From NCBI GenBank assembly GCA_036971475.1, contig JBAIZL010000005.1, positions 250,453,323 to 250,517,322 of the forward strand: a stretch of 64,000 nt of DNA. The letters are read 5' to 3'. Below, in pieces: positions 36,838-47,731 of the stretch. The translations under genes were made by a program, and so were the position numbers. The notes under the pieces are model-generated. The model was given only the letters and a program-made list of their open reading frames with translations. It was not told where the DNA came from and ran no database searches. The DNA is from Prosapia bicincta (Eukaryota; Arthropoda; Insecta; Hemiptera; Cercopidae). Each line of letters starts with the position of its first letter. Within the stretch, counting starts at the first letter, position 1.

Positions 36838-37545
36838 CAATTTTTTCTATTAGCTCACAATCTACTGATATATATCTATATACTATATATATTGTAGACA
36901 TTTTCAATCGTGAATAAAATACGATTTTTTCATCCAATCACGTTCAAATACATTTTTTTAAAACACGTAGTGGATGACAGTTTAAGCTAACACAGTTTTT
37001 TCAAATATTTATTCAATAATTAAGTAAAAAATTGAGGGGATCTAGGTCGGTTCGAACTGAGCATCTTCATGTTCGAAGTCTAGCACTTTTTGGCACTGGG
37101 CCAACTTTCCATTGTTGGAAATTAAGTTTACACAGATCTATATTAAACGCCTTGTTTCTATAACCTTAAATTGTTGCCTTGGCTACCACACAAATCGTAA
37201 ATAATCCTCTATGATTAAAAACTAATGAAAAGAATAAAATTAACAAAACAAACTGGATTAATGGTATCGAACTTTGTTTCACAGACAATGCGAAAGAAAA
37301 ACGAAAATAAACTACAACATAATACAAACAATAAAAAAAAGAAAGCTTATAAATACTAACAAACAAAAATAATAAATCAGCACTATACATAAAAAGGAAA
37401 ATGAAAAATTGCTAGGTAATCCGTTTTCTATTTTGCCATTTATTTTGTTATTCTGAGATATGTATGTAAACATTTATATTAGTTTTAATCATAAAATAAA
37501 TAGAAATTAAAATAATATTTTTCATTGTTGACTTAAGTGGGAATT
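36838..37545 (-). mobile_element. full-length family A element with tRNA-like core and X-box
   Basis: Begins CAATTTTTTCTATTAGCTCAC-like and ends TTAAGTGGGAATTG, so the outermost CAATT/AATTG are inverted. On the minus strand it has TTGGCCCAGTGCC (A-box-like, near 37100) and GTTCGAACC (B-box-like, near 37055). The X-box-like GTAGCC-AA-GGCAAC (minus) is at 37173-37186. The B-box-like GGTATCGAAC complement near 37262 marks the second pol III-like segment. No coding capacity. Confidence 0.75.
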
Positions 37546-37546
37546 G

Positions 37547-38043
37547 TATTAAAATTTTATTTATGTATCTTGTTGTTACTTATAGGTTACATAAAACATA
37601 TGGATATTGCATTAGTAGCAATTTTAAAATGTATACAAAAGATAAAGACTATTTTCTCCCAATACGTTAACGGGAATATTATGTTACTAAACTTTAGAAA
37701 TTCTAAAGATGTAAAATTCAAAGTTCAAATATGAAGCTAAATATAGAGTTAAAAGTTATAAAATAAAGTTGTTAAACTTTGACCTTTATGCGTTTTAAGG
37801 ACATCACTGACTTTAGAATTCAGCCTAAAATATAATACGTAGAAGGCACCTTCGTTTGGTAATGCAGAGAAAAGGAATGTGCTAAGAAGGAATTGTGTTT
37901 TGTTAAAGTTTTGTTATAAGACTGTTGTAGCTCATTTAAATGATCAGCTGTTTCAAAATTGGTAAATAGCAATTGGATGGAACGACTGTACACTTTGGAT
38001 CATGTAAGAGACCAGGTGTTTAAATTAAGATAAATAATGAAGT
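37547..38043. other. A/T-rich sequence without recognised genes
   Basis: Nothing supportable; the 65-codon frame beginning at 37537 has no recognisable domain. Confidence 0.35.
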
Positions 38044-38523
38044 TAGGTGAATACAAAATTCCTACTTCGGTCAGCAAAGAAAAACTTTATTTTAGTTACA
38101 TTTTAATAAATAATTACAATTAATATAAATAGCGCATAATACCTATGAGGTAAAACAGCTGTTCTAATACCTAACCTATAACATGAAATCAGCTGTTTTA
38201 TGAAATCATATGTTATCCCTTATTTTAAGTCAAATGGGAATAAATAGTTATATTGCTTACCTTGCCTTTTTTGTATGACTAAAATAACTAAATTTATCTT
38301 TTTGTAATAACTAAAATTATTTCAATTTAATTAATGAACTAATATTTGAGAACAGGTTTTAAACTCACTAAGTATCATCCACTAAAAATTTAAAACTGTT
38401 TATTTAAACTTGAGGGGATGATTAAATTTATTTGATTAACGATTGAGAATTTTAACAATATATATATGATGAATAGATACTATCTGGAGTACATCCGCTC
38501 ATTCTGCAGTCCATAAATTCGCA

Positions 38524-38549
38524 GTTCCGACGTTTCGCTAGAATCTCAG
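38524..38549 (-). ncRNA. truncated hammerhead-like motif (ACGU type), left arm
   Basis: Minus strand: CTGAGA (38549-38544), TTCTAGC, GAAACGTC (38536-38529), then GGAACTGC. The core looks shortened relative to CUGAUGAGA, and stem I cannot form because the upstream strand is replaced at the palindrome spacer. ACGU is the self-complementary stem III segment. Confidence 0.35.
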
Positions 38550-38591
38550 TCGACTCGCTCTTCTACTGTTGTTGGGTTCACCTCGTCAATG

Positions 38592-38624
38592 CTGGATGAG
38601 ATTCTAGCGAAATGTCGGAACTGC
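38592..38624 (+). ncRNA. truncated hammerhead-like motif (AUGU type), right arm
   Basis: CTGGATGAG at 38592-38600, GAAATGTC at 38609-38616, then GGAACTGC. Compared with the left arm it keeps GAUGAGA but has an extra G in the core and a T for C in the ACGU segment. Probably inactive. Confidence 0.35.
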
Positions 38625-38709
38625 GAATTTATGGACTGCAGAATGAAGGGATATACTCCAGATAGTAACTATTCATCATATTTTGCCATCCGTGAAGGAA
38701 TACGTATCA

Positions 38710-38767
<58 letters not shown>

Positions 38768-38814
38768 TGAGCTAATAGAAGGAATTGAATTAATAAACGG
38801 GTTTTCTTAGACAG

Positions 38815-39085
38815 GAGTCTCGCCTACTATCATTGAAATAATAACTATATTGCATACCTTTACCCCATTGTGAAACGTTTTTCTCCCATATAAAATAAAT
38901 TGAATTAATATTTGAAAAAAACGGTCAACATCAAATATTGTTATCCAGTACAAGTTTAAAAACATGTATTTGAACTTGAATGGATGAATAAAAAGTAGGC
39001 TATTTTATTGACGATTGAAAAATGGAACAAAATAGGCTATACGTAAGGAGAGTGTGAACTAATAGAAGGAATTGAGTAAACGTAA
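38815..39085 (+). mobile_element. family B 3' half
   Basis: Contains TTTCTCCCATATAAAATAAA, AACATCAAATATTGTTATCC and GGATGAATAAAAAGTAGGC, and ends GTGTGAACTAATAGAAGGAATT, matching the 3' half of the copy at 10.0-10.4 kb. Confidence 0.65.
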
Positions 39086-39109
39086 ACATTTTAGTTAAAT
39101 GTTTATTGT

Positions 39110-39532
39110 GAACTTATAAGCCTAACTTATGCCGTTATTCCTTTGATACCATTAATCCAGTTTGTGTGTTTATTTTATCCTTGTCATTAGTTTTTAATCC
39201 TAGAACATTATTTATGATATTGTGTGGTAGCCAAGGCAACAATTTAAGATTGTAGAAAGAAGGGTTTTAGTATAGATCTCTGAAAATTTAATTTCCAACA
39301 ATGGAAAGTTGGCTCAGTGCCAAACTTCGAATATGAAGATACTCAGTTCGAATCCGACCTAAACCCCTAATTCTTTTAAATCCAATTATTGAATAAATAT
39401 TTGAAAAACTATATTTTATTTGTAAAAAAATTTTATTTGAACTTGATTAGATGAATAAAAACGTATTTTGATAAGGTTTGAAAATTTGTACAAGATATAT
39501 CAGGCGAGTGTGAGCTAATAGAAGGAATTTAA
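39110..39532 (+). mobile_element. 5'-truncated family A copy with tRNA-like core and X-box
   Basis: Begins inside the element near TTTGATACCATTAATCCAG. The X-box-like GTAGCC-AA-GGCAAC is at 39227-39240. GTTGGCTCAGTGCC (A-box-like) near 39307 and AGTTCGAATCCGACC (B-box-like) near 39346 are well preserved. It ends GTGAGCTAATAGAAGGAATT at about 39528. Confidence 0.75.
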
Positions 39533-39534
39533 AA

Positions 39535-40600
39535 ATGTAGGTTCCTTCACGGTGTTTGCTTTGGGGGTAATAATAAATACATAAATATAGACGCTAAAGA
39601 TTCGTAGTGATTAAATAACTAATACTGATTAAATAACTGGGTTACAGATTTCTCAAAGTTGTTCGTGTGACCACTTCCTCCTACGATTGCACACGTTGAA
39701 ACAGAAACATTGACCCCCGAGGATCAGTAAATTAAAAGTACAAGTTTAACGAAAATATTTCTGAAATATGTACCTCTATTAAATATTTGTTAGTGTTACT
39801 AATGTAGGAGTTATGAGGAAAGGTGGGGAGAGATAATAAAAATAATTTAAAGTTTTATATAAAAAGTCAGACGAAAATATTATGATGGCTTCAACTGAAC
39901 CTGTTTTTCTAATACCAACTTGAGAAAACTAATTTCACTCTAAACTTACCAGTATCTCAGTAGTGCCTATATCCATTTAATCTGCTTCTCACTTCCTGAC
40001 TTGAATTCACTGATAAACGACGGCAATCAGCAATTGACACTACGACTTATAAAACAAGACATTTTCACCAAAACGTGCCCACGCCGAAACACTACTGCCT
40101 TATCTCAGGGTTTAATGGTAAGTTGACCCACACATGATTACGATGTAGCCGAAACGGTCAGAGTAGGCACGGCCTATTGTTGTGCATAATCGATACATCG
40201 AATATAACACGCTTTTATCGCATGCCTTGTGCGATATGGTTTTCTGAGACTGTACAGTCACGTTAGAAAACAATCGGAGACAAGGTATTGATGATTCCCC
40301 GGTTGTCAGCATCCAACGCTGACTTCTCAAGGATTATTTTAAACAACGTTAATCCATGACTATGACCTTATTATGTGTTCGCCTTAAATGAAAGGAATAA
40401 GCAAGTTGAAAATTAAACATAAGTCAAAAAAAATAAAAAAACACTGTTACAGATAACTTTTTTTTTATTAAAACTGATCTTAATAGATCAAACATTAACT
40501 TTCCTTGCATTATCTTAACCTAAATACTGATATAACTAAAGTGCTCATTGACTCATTAGTTCTTGTCTGAGCATTGTCAATACATATCATATTAGAACTA
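39535..40600. other. sequence without recognised genes
   Basis: No supportable gene; the 72-codon minus frame at 40112-40330 has no domain I recognise. A short CACTA repeat at about 40608-40630 abuts the LINE that follows. Confidence 0.35.
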
Positions 40601-40604
40601 GCAC

Positions 40605-41240
40605 AGCACAGCACTACACTACACTACACTAACTCAAATGGTTTGGTTCTCTTCAATCTTCTAACCATGTACTGGTTATCGAGAAGTTGAAGAGCCACTG
40701 TACTTGGATGAAGGTGAAGCCTCTTTTCATGTTTTGTTGGCCATATTCTTTATTTCTTCTGGTATCGTCGGAATATTTAGATCTCAGTGAATATCTTTGT
40801 TTTTTACATACCAAAGGGCATTAACCATATTTCTCAGTACTTTATTTTGGAAAATCTGGAGAATTTCTAGATTAGATTCCTTTGTACATCCACACAGTTG
40901 ACTGCCATACATCCAAACTGGTTTGAAGCCTGATTGTAGATTTTTATTTTATTTCCTAATGAGAGGTTAGAATTTCTACCCAACAGCCAATAGTGGTTAC
41001 GGTAATTGATATTTAATTCCTCCTACTTTTTCTTGATGTAGTGTTTCCATCTTAGTTTAGCATCTAGGTTCATACTTAGATATTTATCTTGATTTTCATA
41101 AGGGATGATAATTCCGTTAACATCCATTAACATAGAATCTTTCAGTACGTTATTTGTGAAGTTGATGTGGACGGACTTTACTTCATTCAGTTTGATTTCC
41201 CATTTATCAGTCCATACAGATCATTGAACAATTTTATAGT
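40605..41240 (-). pseudogene. Jockey-like LINE 3' fragment (C-terminal part of ORF2)
   Basis: Minus-strand reading, with a few frameshifts and stops, gives WTDKWEIKLNEVKSVHINFT, then YLSMNLDAKLRWKHYIKKK, NYRNHYWLLGRNSNLSLGNK, VQRNLI with a following stop, and ALQLLDNQYMVRRLKRTKPF. This is the region after the RT palm of Jockey-clade LINEs (the KSVHINFT, LGMTLDAKLRWK and YWLLGRKS blocks). It ends 30-40 bp before a short CACTA tandem at the 3' side. The palm and everything upstream are missing: a typical 5'-truncated insertion. Confidence 0.85.
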
Positions 41241-41552
41241 AATTTTGTGGACGCCTTTGAAGTGAAAAGTTTAGGTTAGGCATAATGTTAGATTCTGCTT
41301 CGACAAACTCTGAGAAACAGAAACCGGACAAACATAACGAAGAAATAATAGTAACTACACAATATAATACACTTCATATTATTTTATTTTATAGTAGGTT
41401 AACATTAAGAAATGGTTAAACCAACTAGAAAATAAGATGAGCTTTCGTCATGCTTTTATGGAATATTTCATACTTTTACCAGGGTTAGCTACTATTAACT
41501 GTAGAAAAAAATTTGATAGCTTTTTATAACTCAAACAAAACAAACCGTAACA

Positions 41553-42654
41553 TTAACACGTTTGCTACCGAGCGGCGCATATATGCGCCGTCTGGTTTCT
41601 CACGAGGGACCGGCGGCAAGAATTCGATCTCTCCACACACACCACGTTAACAAACGTGAGCCTTCATGACAGATCAACAGTGGAAAGTTGTTATAATAAC
41701 TTATTATAGTTCATAAAAACTCATAGCGTATGTGTGGGTTGTTGTATATTTTTGTTTTTGCTGTTTTTAGAGTGTTTATAGAATGGCGCATATATGAGCC
41801 GGTCGGTTTATAGCATGAAAATCTTATCATGTTATGGGCTTCCCACGTATGAGACACAACAGTGTAGCCCCTCAAATCCGAAACCAAATATGATTTTGAT
41901 GAAAACAAATTTTTAAAAGTGTACAATTTAATAATTTATAAAACGTTTATAGGCTATACATTTTTTCTATTTACATAAAACAGGGCTTAGATGAGAAATA
42001 TATTAGAAATAACACTATATAAACGTAAAAACAAAAATGTTATACAAACTTATATCAACAAACTCCCGATTAAATCGACTTGGCTATTCTTGATAGACAG
42101 ATTGCTTATATAGACTACATATATTGTTGAAAAGATGCTGACATTATACACAATATTTTATCAGAGACAAATTAGTTTACATTTGTATTCCATATACAGT
42201 AGGCCAACAAAATATTTACAAATGCACTTGTGACAGGTTTACATCCTGTCCTGATAAATGCTATCTAGAGTACATTCTTTGTGATTCTAATGGAATAGAA
42301 TGGTGACTCAATATTTTCCTGGTATGAAACGCTGCAGAAGCACGAAGGCATAAACAATGTGTTAGGAGTATTTTGACCTTGATAACTGAGAGACCAAATG
42401 CACCACAATAACGTCAGACATGTTTATAGTCCGATACGAATATATCAAACCGTTAAAATAAAACACTGATTTGTCAGAGGAATAAAAGTAACACGCAAAC
42501 AGCGTCGCAAATATGAGCCGCCGGTCCATTTCAACAACCCAGAGCGGCGCATGTGAGTCGTCGGTCCACGACGAGCGACCGAGCTGCGCATATGTGAGCC
42601 GGCTGGTCTATACCAAAAGTTATTTTGTTGACATTGAGGTAGCGAACGTGTTAA
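41553..42654. mobile_element. piggyBac-type non-autonomous element with TTAA duplications
   Basis: TTAA at 41553-41556 is followed by CACGTTTGCTACC; the other end reads GGTAGCGAACGTG followed by TTAA at 42651-42654. The 13 bp inverted repeats differ at one position, and both ends abut TTAA, the piggyBac target. The element is 1094 bp and has no transposase-like open frame. GCGCATATATGAGCCG-like motifs occur just inside both ends and once at about 41784, as subterminal repeats. The 71-codon minus frame at 41711-41926 is not a transposase. Confidence 0.85.
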
Positions 42655-43315
42655 CTTATAAGAACTCCCATAGACATTTCTATAATTTTTAATTGGAAAA
42701 TAAATATTTTAGAATGTTTTAAAATCTATTGCATTCCATAAAATACTGCCTATAAATACATCACGACTTCAATATTTCCTTTCGAAATACAAATGTAACT
42801 TGAAAATACATTATAAAAATTAAAGATAACTTTTAATTGCTTAATTGACGTAAACTTGAAAAACATTGTTGCAAATATAACCTAAATATACAAACACATC
42901 GAAACTCTATATACTCGATGTTTCTTATATACATTTGAGTACATTTTTTTGCTTTTCCTTTCATCAAAACATTGTTCTTCGTTGCAGCGCTTTGTATTAA
43001 CTCCATTATCAAAACTTTAGAGTTTACTTTTTCAATATCAAAACTTTAAACTGTATTCTTGATTAAATTAAGAAATTCAAAGTTCTTTTAAAAACTGTGA
43101 ATTATTTTATGGTATATAACATTATTATTGAACACTTTTATAATACATCAACAGATAAGACAGATTCGATTAAGGAAATATAATGCCCTAACGTATGCTA
43201 AACATGTACGTTGTGCATAGGCGGTTAAAATTGAGTCCACTTTTACCCTTTAACAGCCGGGTAGCTCTTGTTATAAAACTTTTTTTGTATCCAGATCTAT
43301 TATAGTGCGGTTTTA

Positions 43316-43373
43316 TGCTCTTTTTAATTGAGCTAGATTGTAGGAAAAATAATTGTACTTTGTAATCATCCGC
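43316..43373 (+). repeat. 58 bp exact direct repeat, copy 1
   Basis: Begins TGCTCTTTTTAATTGAGCTA and ends TGTAATCATCCGC; identical to 43701-43758, 385 bp apart. No further homology at either boundary. Confidence 0.85.
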
Positions 43374-43700
43374 TATAAATTGTTTGTGTAGTTTTATGTT
43401 TGTATTTTTCAATTTGCTAACTCTCCTTCCAGCTTGCCACATTAATAGAAATTATTTCCTTGTTTAGAATGTATGTTTGAGCCAAGTTAGAAGACACCAA
43501 TTGTCTAAAATAATTATCGGTTACGCCAATTATAATCAACAATGTAAAAACATTGTAAACATTTAAATATACCACAGAAATATACAATTATTTTTAGCTT
43601 AGCTTGTGAAGTTAAGTTATAATAAATAAAAGACATACACAAAACTCACAAATTAATCATTTATTGACTCATACGTGTTTCAATTACAAAGTTATCATAA

Positions 43701-43758
43701 TGCTCTTTTTAATTGAGCTAGATTGTAGGAAAAATAATTGTACTTTGTAATCATCCGC
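43701..43758 (+). repeat. 58 bp exact direct repeat, copy 2
   Basis: Second copy of the segment at 43316-43373 in the same orientation. It sits just after TTCAATTACAAAGTTATCAT. Origin unknown (template switching or insertion-associated duplication are possibilities). Confidence 0.85.
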
Positions 43759-44280
43759 ATTAACATCTCTGTAAAATTAGGTTATATCATTATCAGCTTA
43801 GTTTTTAGTGAATATTGGCAAAAGTATTTTTTCTAAAAATAGAGCAAAGGATGAACTAGATACTTTCAGTTAAAGATCACAGATACTCTGAGGTACGTTA
43901 ATATTCTCTTTATGCATATGAATGCTGAAACAGCTGTTTTACGTAATGTGTGTCAAGAATTTATGAGTCTTTCTTATTTTAAAGTTTCTTTTGTGTCATG
44001 TTTCGTCTAGGTCTTTCAAAAATATTATATATCCAAACATTTTAAATAAATTAGTTTTAATGAAAATTAAATTGTACATAACAAATATAATTTAAAATAA
44101 AGACTTAAAATTTAATGATTACCTATTTGTAGGTTATGTAGTAAATTAGGTTAGTAAAAAATTTTCAAAAAAAAGTGTTTACATAATTAAAAAATATCTA
44201 AGGATTACTCAGTCCTAACGGTTTTAACAATTTTTGTCTTATATTTACTTTTGGCAATATATATACCTCAGTGGACAACT

Positions 44281-44407
44281 ATGGCTACGTCTAGAATTCA
44301 GAAATTGTTATTTTCTGAGTACAGCGACTTCGAAGATATCATTCTAGTGGAAAGCCCATTCGCAGAAACGTCAAAATATGGGCGCGGGTTACGCCAAATA
44401 CAATTGG
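44281..44407 (+). CDS. unrecognised host gene, exon 1 (start codon to intron 1)
   Basis: ATG in a good start context (A at -3, G at +4) opens 42 codons plus one base, then a strong donor, GG followed by GTAAGT. The peptide begins MATSRIQKLLF and contains SEYSDFEDIILVESPF, acidic and hydrophobic, then a basic KYGRGLRQ. The donor is phase 1, and the next exon (46877-47121) begins in the matching phase, so the two join in frame across a 2469 bp intron. CCTCAG just before the ATG could be a splice acceptor, in which case coding would start further upstream. TATATATA near 44257 is too close to act as a standard TATA box for a start site at the TCAGT near 44268. I do not recognise the protein. Confidence 0.6.
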
Positions 44408-44537
44408 GTAAGTTATAGTTTCTAGGATATTTTATTTGGTTTTTATTTTCAGTATATATCCTACGAAAAAAACTGATAATTGGTATGATTAACGTAGCCA
44501 TAAAACACTTAAAGTAGGATACGGGGGTTGGGGCATT

Positions 44538-44636
44538 ATGGAATCAATTAGCATACAAGGTAGCTTAAGTGATGAAGACTCATTCTTTATTGGGGTCAAA
44601 AAGCGACGTCTATCAGCTACATCTCCTCGTAAAAAG
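44538..44636 (+). CDS. possible small alternative exon (weak)
   Basis: ATG opens 33 codons with an acidic patch (SLSDEDSFF) and a basic, NLS-like KKRRLSATSPRKK, ending at AAAAAG followed by GTATAA, an acceptable donor. It would be phase 0, which does not match the phase 1 acceptor at 46877, so it cannot simply replace exon 1. It lies inside intron 1 of the gene. Composition is coding-like, but chance cannot be excluded. Confidence 0.2.
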
Positions 44637-44639
44637 GTA

Positions 44640-46876
44640 TAAAGAGAGTTGATGAAATTATGTAGGATTAAGGAAAAGGTATAATGAATTGTCTGGAATA
44701 AGGAACAAGGGAAAATTATGGCATTGCGTGGGTAAGGTCGCTTATCAAAAGTAGTCCTATACCTGGTTTCAACCAGGGTGAAGAGAGATGCCTGAAAGCT
44801 AAACTGTGTTATTTAATAGTTTCTTTTTGGATTGTGATAAAGATATATGAGACAACAATTGTTAAAGATATGTAGAATTATTGTTATAATATAGCCCTGT
44901 CTAACTCTTTTATGTAAACAAATAGGTAAGCTGACACTAAAGTTTGACAGTTGCATGTTTTTGATATGACTGGGTTTTTCACAATATTTTATAGGCAACA
45001 ATATTTCGTCTTGTGTGTTATCATGTAGTAATGTTTATTTCTATACTTAAACAAAAAGTTAAATTTTTGTAAGGTATGGAAATAAATTTTGTTATTTGGT
45101 TCAAAGTAATGATGGTATACAAAGCAGATGATGGATCTGTTTTGTAAAGTTTGATGTTGTGATGTGACTTGCTATACAATTTTCGCATCCGCAGAGAAAG
45201 TACGGTGGGGTTCTATCTACAATCTGTGTAACATTTTTCAAGTTAACCTATTTTAACGCATTTTTTCCATAGTTTTGGTCTTCTTTCTTTCGTTATTCAT
45301 TGCTTTATTAAGCTTTTACCTTCTGGTATTACGCACCCGCAGCGGAATGTTAGTGTCACACTTTTTCAACACTCACAACTAAGAATCAACTTGATTGTCT
45401 AATAATTTCCTGATGGTTACTTCCTGATGTTATTTTTCAGGAGCTTCTATTACTATCGTTCTAATGAATTTCATGGTTCTACCTGCATTCTTCTGATGAT
45501 ATTTATATAGATTATATGAAATGAACTGAGCTTACAAAAGCTAAGATGAGAAGTGGAACTAGATCCAGTGAAAGGAGCAAATACTGAAAAGCCAAACTTG
45601 TCAGAGCATATAGTTATGGCTTTTCAGTACATATTCAGTTCTAAATCGCTGTCAAAGTGAAGTACATTATGTTAAAAAAAAATTTACACCAACTTTACAA
45701 AGAAAACAGACAAGAACTATTAAAAAGATTTAATGTTTTACCTAGAATCATAGAATGTAGGTTATGTTATAAAAAGAATTAACAGCTATAGAGTAATAAG
45801 AAATATTGCTCTGGAGCGATATAACCGTCAAGTGAACAAAAATAAAGAGGCTAATCAAAAGACATCTCAAGAGAACATTTAAACTGAGGATATAAAAGTG
45901 AATAAAGAAACAAATGAAAACAATAGATGAAAAAATGGAAGAAAAAGTCGAACAAAAACAAAACGACGTAATAAGAGTTATCGGAGAGAAAAGAAATAAA
46001 ATAAAAATGAATATTTTGGGTACACAGACAGCCGTTTGAGACATGACACAGATTACCCAATGAAGATTATCAGAACGTGACTTTTCCGATAAAATAATCT
46101 GGCGGTAGAAATATATGTGACATTTAATCCCTAAAGAGTCTACAAGAGCCCATCAAATAAAACGAGCATGGTTACAGCAGGGATCTAAAAAAATACAATG
46201 TAAACGAACACAAGATGTAAAAGCAGTTCTATTTGCGACTGAGTAAAAATAAGCTTCTTGTATTCCGCCCATGCATACATATCTGGGATCCGTAGGTTTT
46301 AATAGGAACTAATTTGCAATATTTGAACAATTTACCTATTAAGCATCCAATAATCATGGCCGCTATTTCATTCCTCCTTTACAATATTTAACTGACAATG
46401 TCCATATCTTATTCTATAGTTTTAATATTTATTAGGCAGGCATAATGATGCAGTTTTACTACTTTACAAGAGCACAACTGTACAGACAGCAAACTTGTTT
46501 GTTTACAGTGGAATATCACAGCGGAGGACATAGATTAGGCTACGAGATTAAGTGTAGATGTAATTATGCACTTACATTTTGAATTAGATTATCTTTACAC
46601 TTTAATTATTCAGTTTAAAGGCAATATAGTGAGAGGCTATTTAGCTCTTTTGGGCACTAAGGTCGTACACAAGAAGAGAACATACTAAATAGACATTAAA
46701 TAAATGCCTTAAATTTAAAGAAAATAATAATATGAAGAAGAGATTATTATTTTTAAAATAAATATATTAAAAACAAAGATTAATTAAAAAGTATTAGAAT
46801 AAAGAGAGATGAGATACATTTTTACGTTCATTTAGGTTTAAAAGCCTTTTTTTAACTGTTTTGTTATTTCCTTCAG
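44640..46876. other. remainder of intron 1
   Basis: A/T-rich intronic DNA. A hairpin (ACTGAAAAGCCA ... TGGCTTTTCAGT) lies at about 45583-45629. Minus-strand open frames at 45748-46060 are low-complexity Phe/Ser/Ile runs from A/T-rich sequence. The intron ends with a polypyrimidine stretch and CCTTCAG at 46870-46876. Confidence 0.45.
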
Positions 46877-47121
46877 GACTAACTCCTACGAAGCTAATCC
46901 TGGCGTCGTACAACATTGAGCCAGCCCACAAACCGGATACAGCGATAGGGCGAGCGGGCCGTCTGGATCCAGACATAGACAGTTTTGAACTCATCTCCGC
47001 TTATCCGGTAGAGTGTGTTAACCTTTCGGTTTTCAGAAAGACCAAGAGGCGCACACTGAAAGTGACATTCTGCAACGGGAATGTCCTGTACCTGGAGTTG
47101 GGAGGATGGATGGAGAGGAAT
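46877..47121 (+). CDS. unrecognised host gene, exon 2
   Basis: A 245 bp exon between TTATTTCCTTCAG and the strong donor GTGAGT. Joined to exon 1 it gives a 124-codon continuous reading frame. The product contains LTPTKLILASYNIEP, a basic GRAGRLDPDIDSF, the strand-rich SFELISAYPVECVNLSVF, a basic RKTKRRTLK, and LKVTFCNGNVLYLELGG. G+C content is higher than the surrounding introns and codon use is balanced, as expected of conserved coding DNA. The alternating hydrophobic strands suggest a small beta-rich domain, but I cannot name the family. If the donor is not used, the frame reads on to 47232 and stops. No downstream exon was found in the window, so the gene is probably incomplete or has distant exons. 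Confidence 0.7.
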
Positions 47122-47124
47122 GTG

Positions 47125-47645
47125 AGTATGAAACAACTGGAGAATATTTTTCTGAAAGAACGTCATGCTTTTGTAACTCTCGCGCAAAACTCAATTAAAC
47201 ATTACACATTATTAAAAGTAATGTCCTTGTAAAGGAGATAGTTTCGTTTTTACTGTATTTCCTGTGGTAACTCCAAAACTATTTATCTATTTAATTTTCT
47301 CTACACTAGCTTGAAAATGATATTACAAACATAAATATTATATTTTAGAATATAAATTGTCCTTTAGCCCAAATATTTCAAATTGACTCAGGTAAATCAA
47401 TTATCGCCAAAGTAAACGTGTCGCTATCTGTCAGCACTGCTCTTATAAATAAAGTTTTCATTCAAGGTAATTTTATTTACTTTTTATTTGATGTATTTTT
47501 AGATCTGAGGGGGGCAGTAAAAGATTAAAGGAATACGAACGTATTACCTCCTAAATCTTCAATGACAGCCAGCCTCCTTTTTCTATCCCATGTGATACTA
47601 ACCGTGGGTGTCCACACTATAGTCTTAATCCAGAGTCGGAAGCGC
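47125..47645. other. probable intron 2 or 3' flank
   Basis: No second exon recognised. AATAAA-like sequence near 47446 (TATAAATAAAG) could serve as a poly-A signal if the gene ends by read-through at 47232. Confidence 0.3.
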
Positions 47646-47666
47646 CCCAGCGATAATGGCAACTTT

Positions 47667-47667
<1 letters not shown>

Positions 47668-47731
<64 letters not shown>

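Larger units (their letters stand above)
38468..38677. repeat. palindrome with hammerhead-like arms (ACGU type), followed by (TA)n
   Basis: The left arm includes CATTCTGCAGTCCATAAATT-type sequence on the complementary strand, and the right arm reads AATTTATGGACTGCAGAATG; a 47 bp spacer separates them. The left arm on minus has CTGAGATTCTAGCGAAACGTC; the right arm on plus has GGATGAGATTCTAGCGAAAT then GTC. Both lack the upstream strand of stem I. The following TA tract runs about 38713-38765. Confidence 0.8.
38045..38790 (+). mobile_element. family B copy split by a ribozyme palindrome and (TA)n
   Basis: Begins AAAATTCCTACTTCGG and carries the family B core (ACCTATAACATGAAATCAGC, TATGAAATCATATGTTAT). 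The common 3' part reaches ATTGAGAATTTTAACAATAT at about 38462. The element is then interrupted by 38468-38764 (palindrome plus TA tract) and resumes with GGTGAGCTAATAGAAGGAAT, its normal terminus. Insertion into the ATATAT of the 3' region explains the split. Confidence 0.7.
42656..44255. other. A/T-rich sequence with an exact 58 bp direct repeat and a decayed ribozyme relic
   Basis: No gene recognised. A diverged, opposite-strand relative of the 27.6 kb palindrome arm lies near 42930-43020. A 58 bp segment is repeated exactly at 43316-43373 and 43701-43758. The 84-codon minus frame at 43188-43442 includes one of these copies and has no domain I can name. Confidence 0.4.

Noticed and set aside
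43188..43442. 84-codon basic minus-strand frame
   Set aside because: Overlaps one copy of the 58 bp direct repeat, and no family could be recognised; likely chance.
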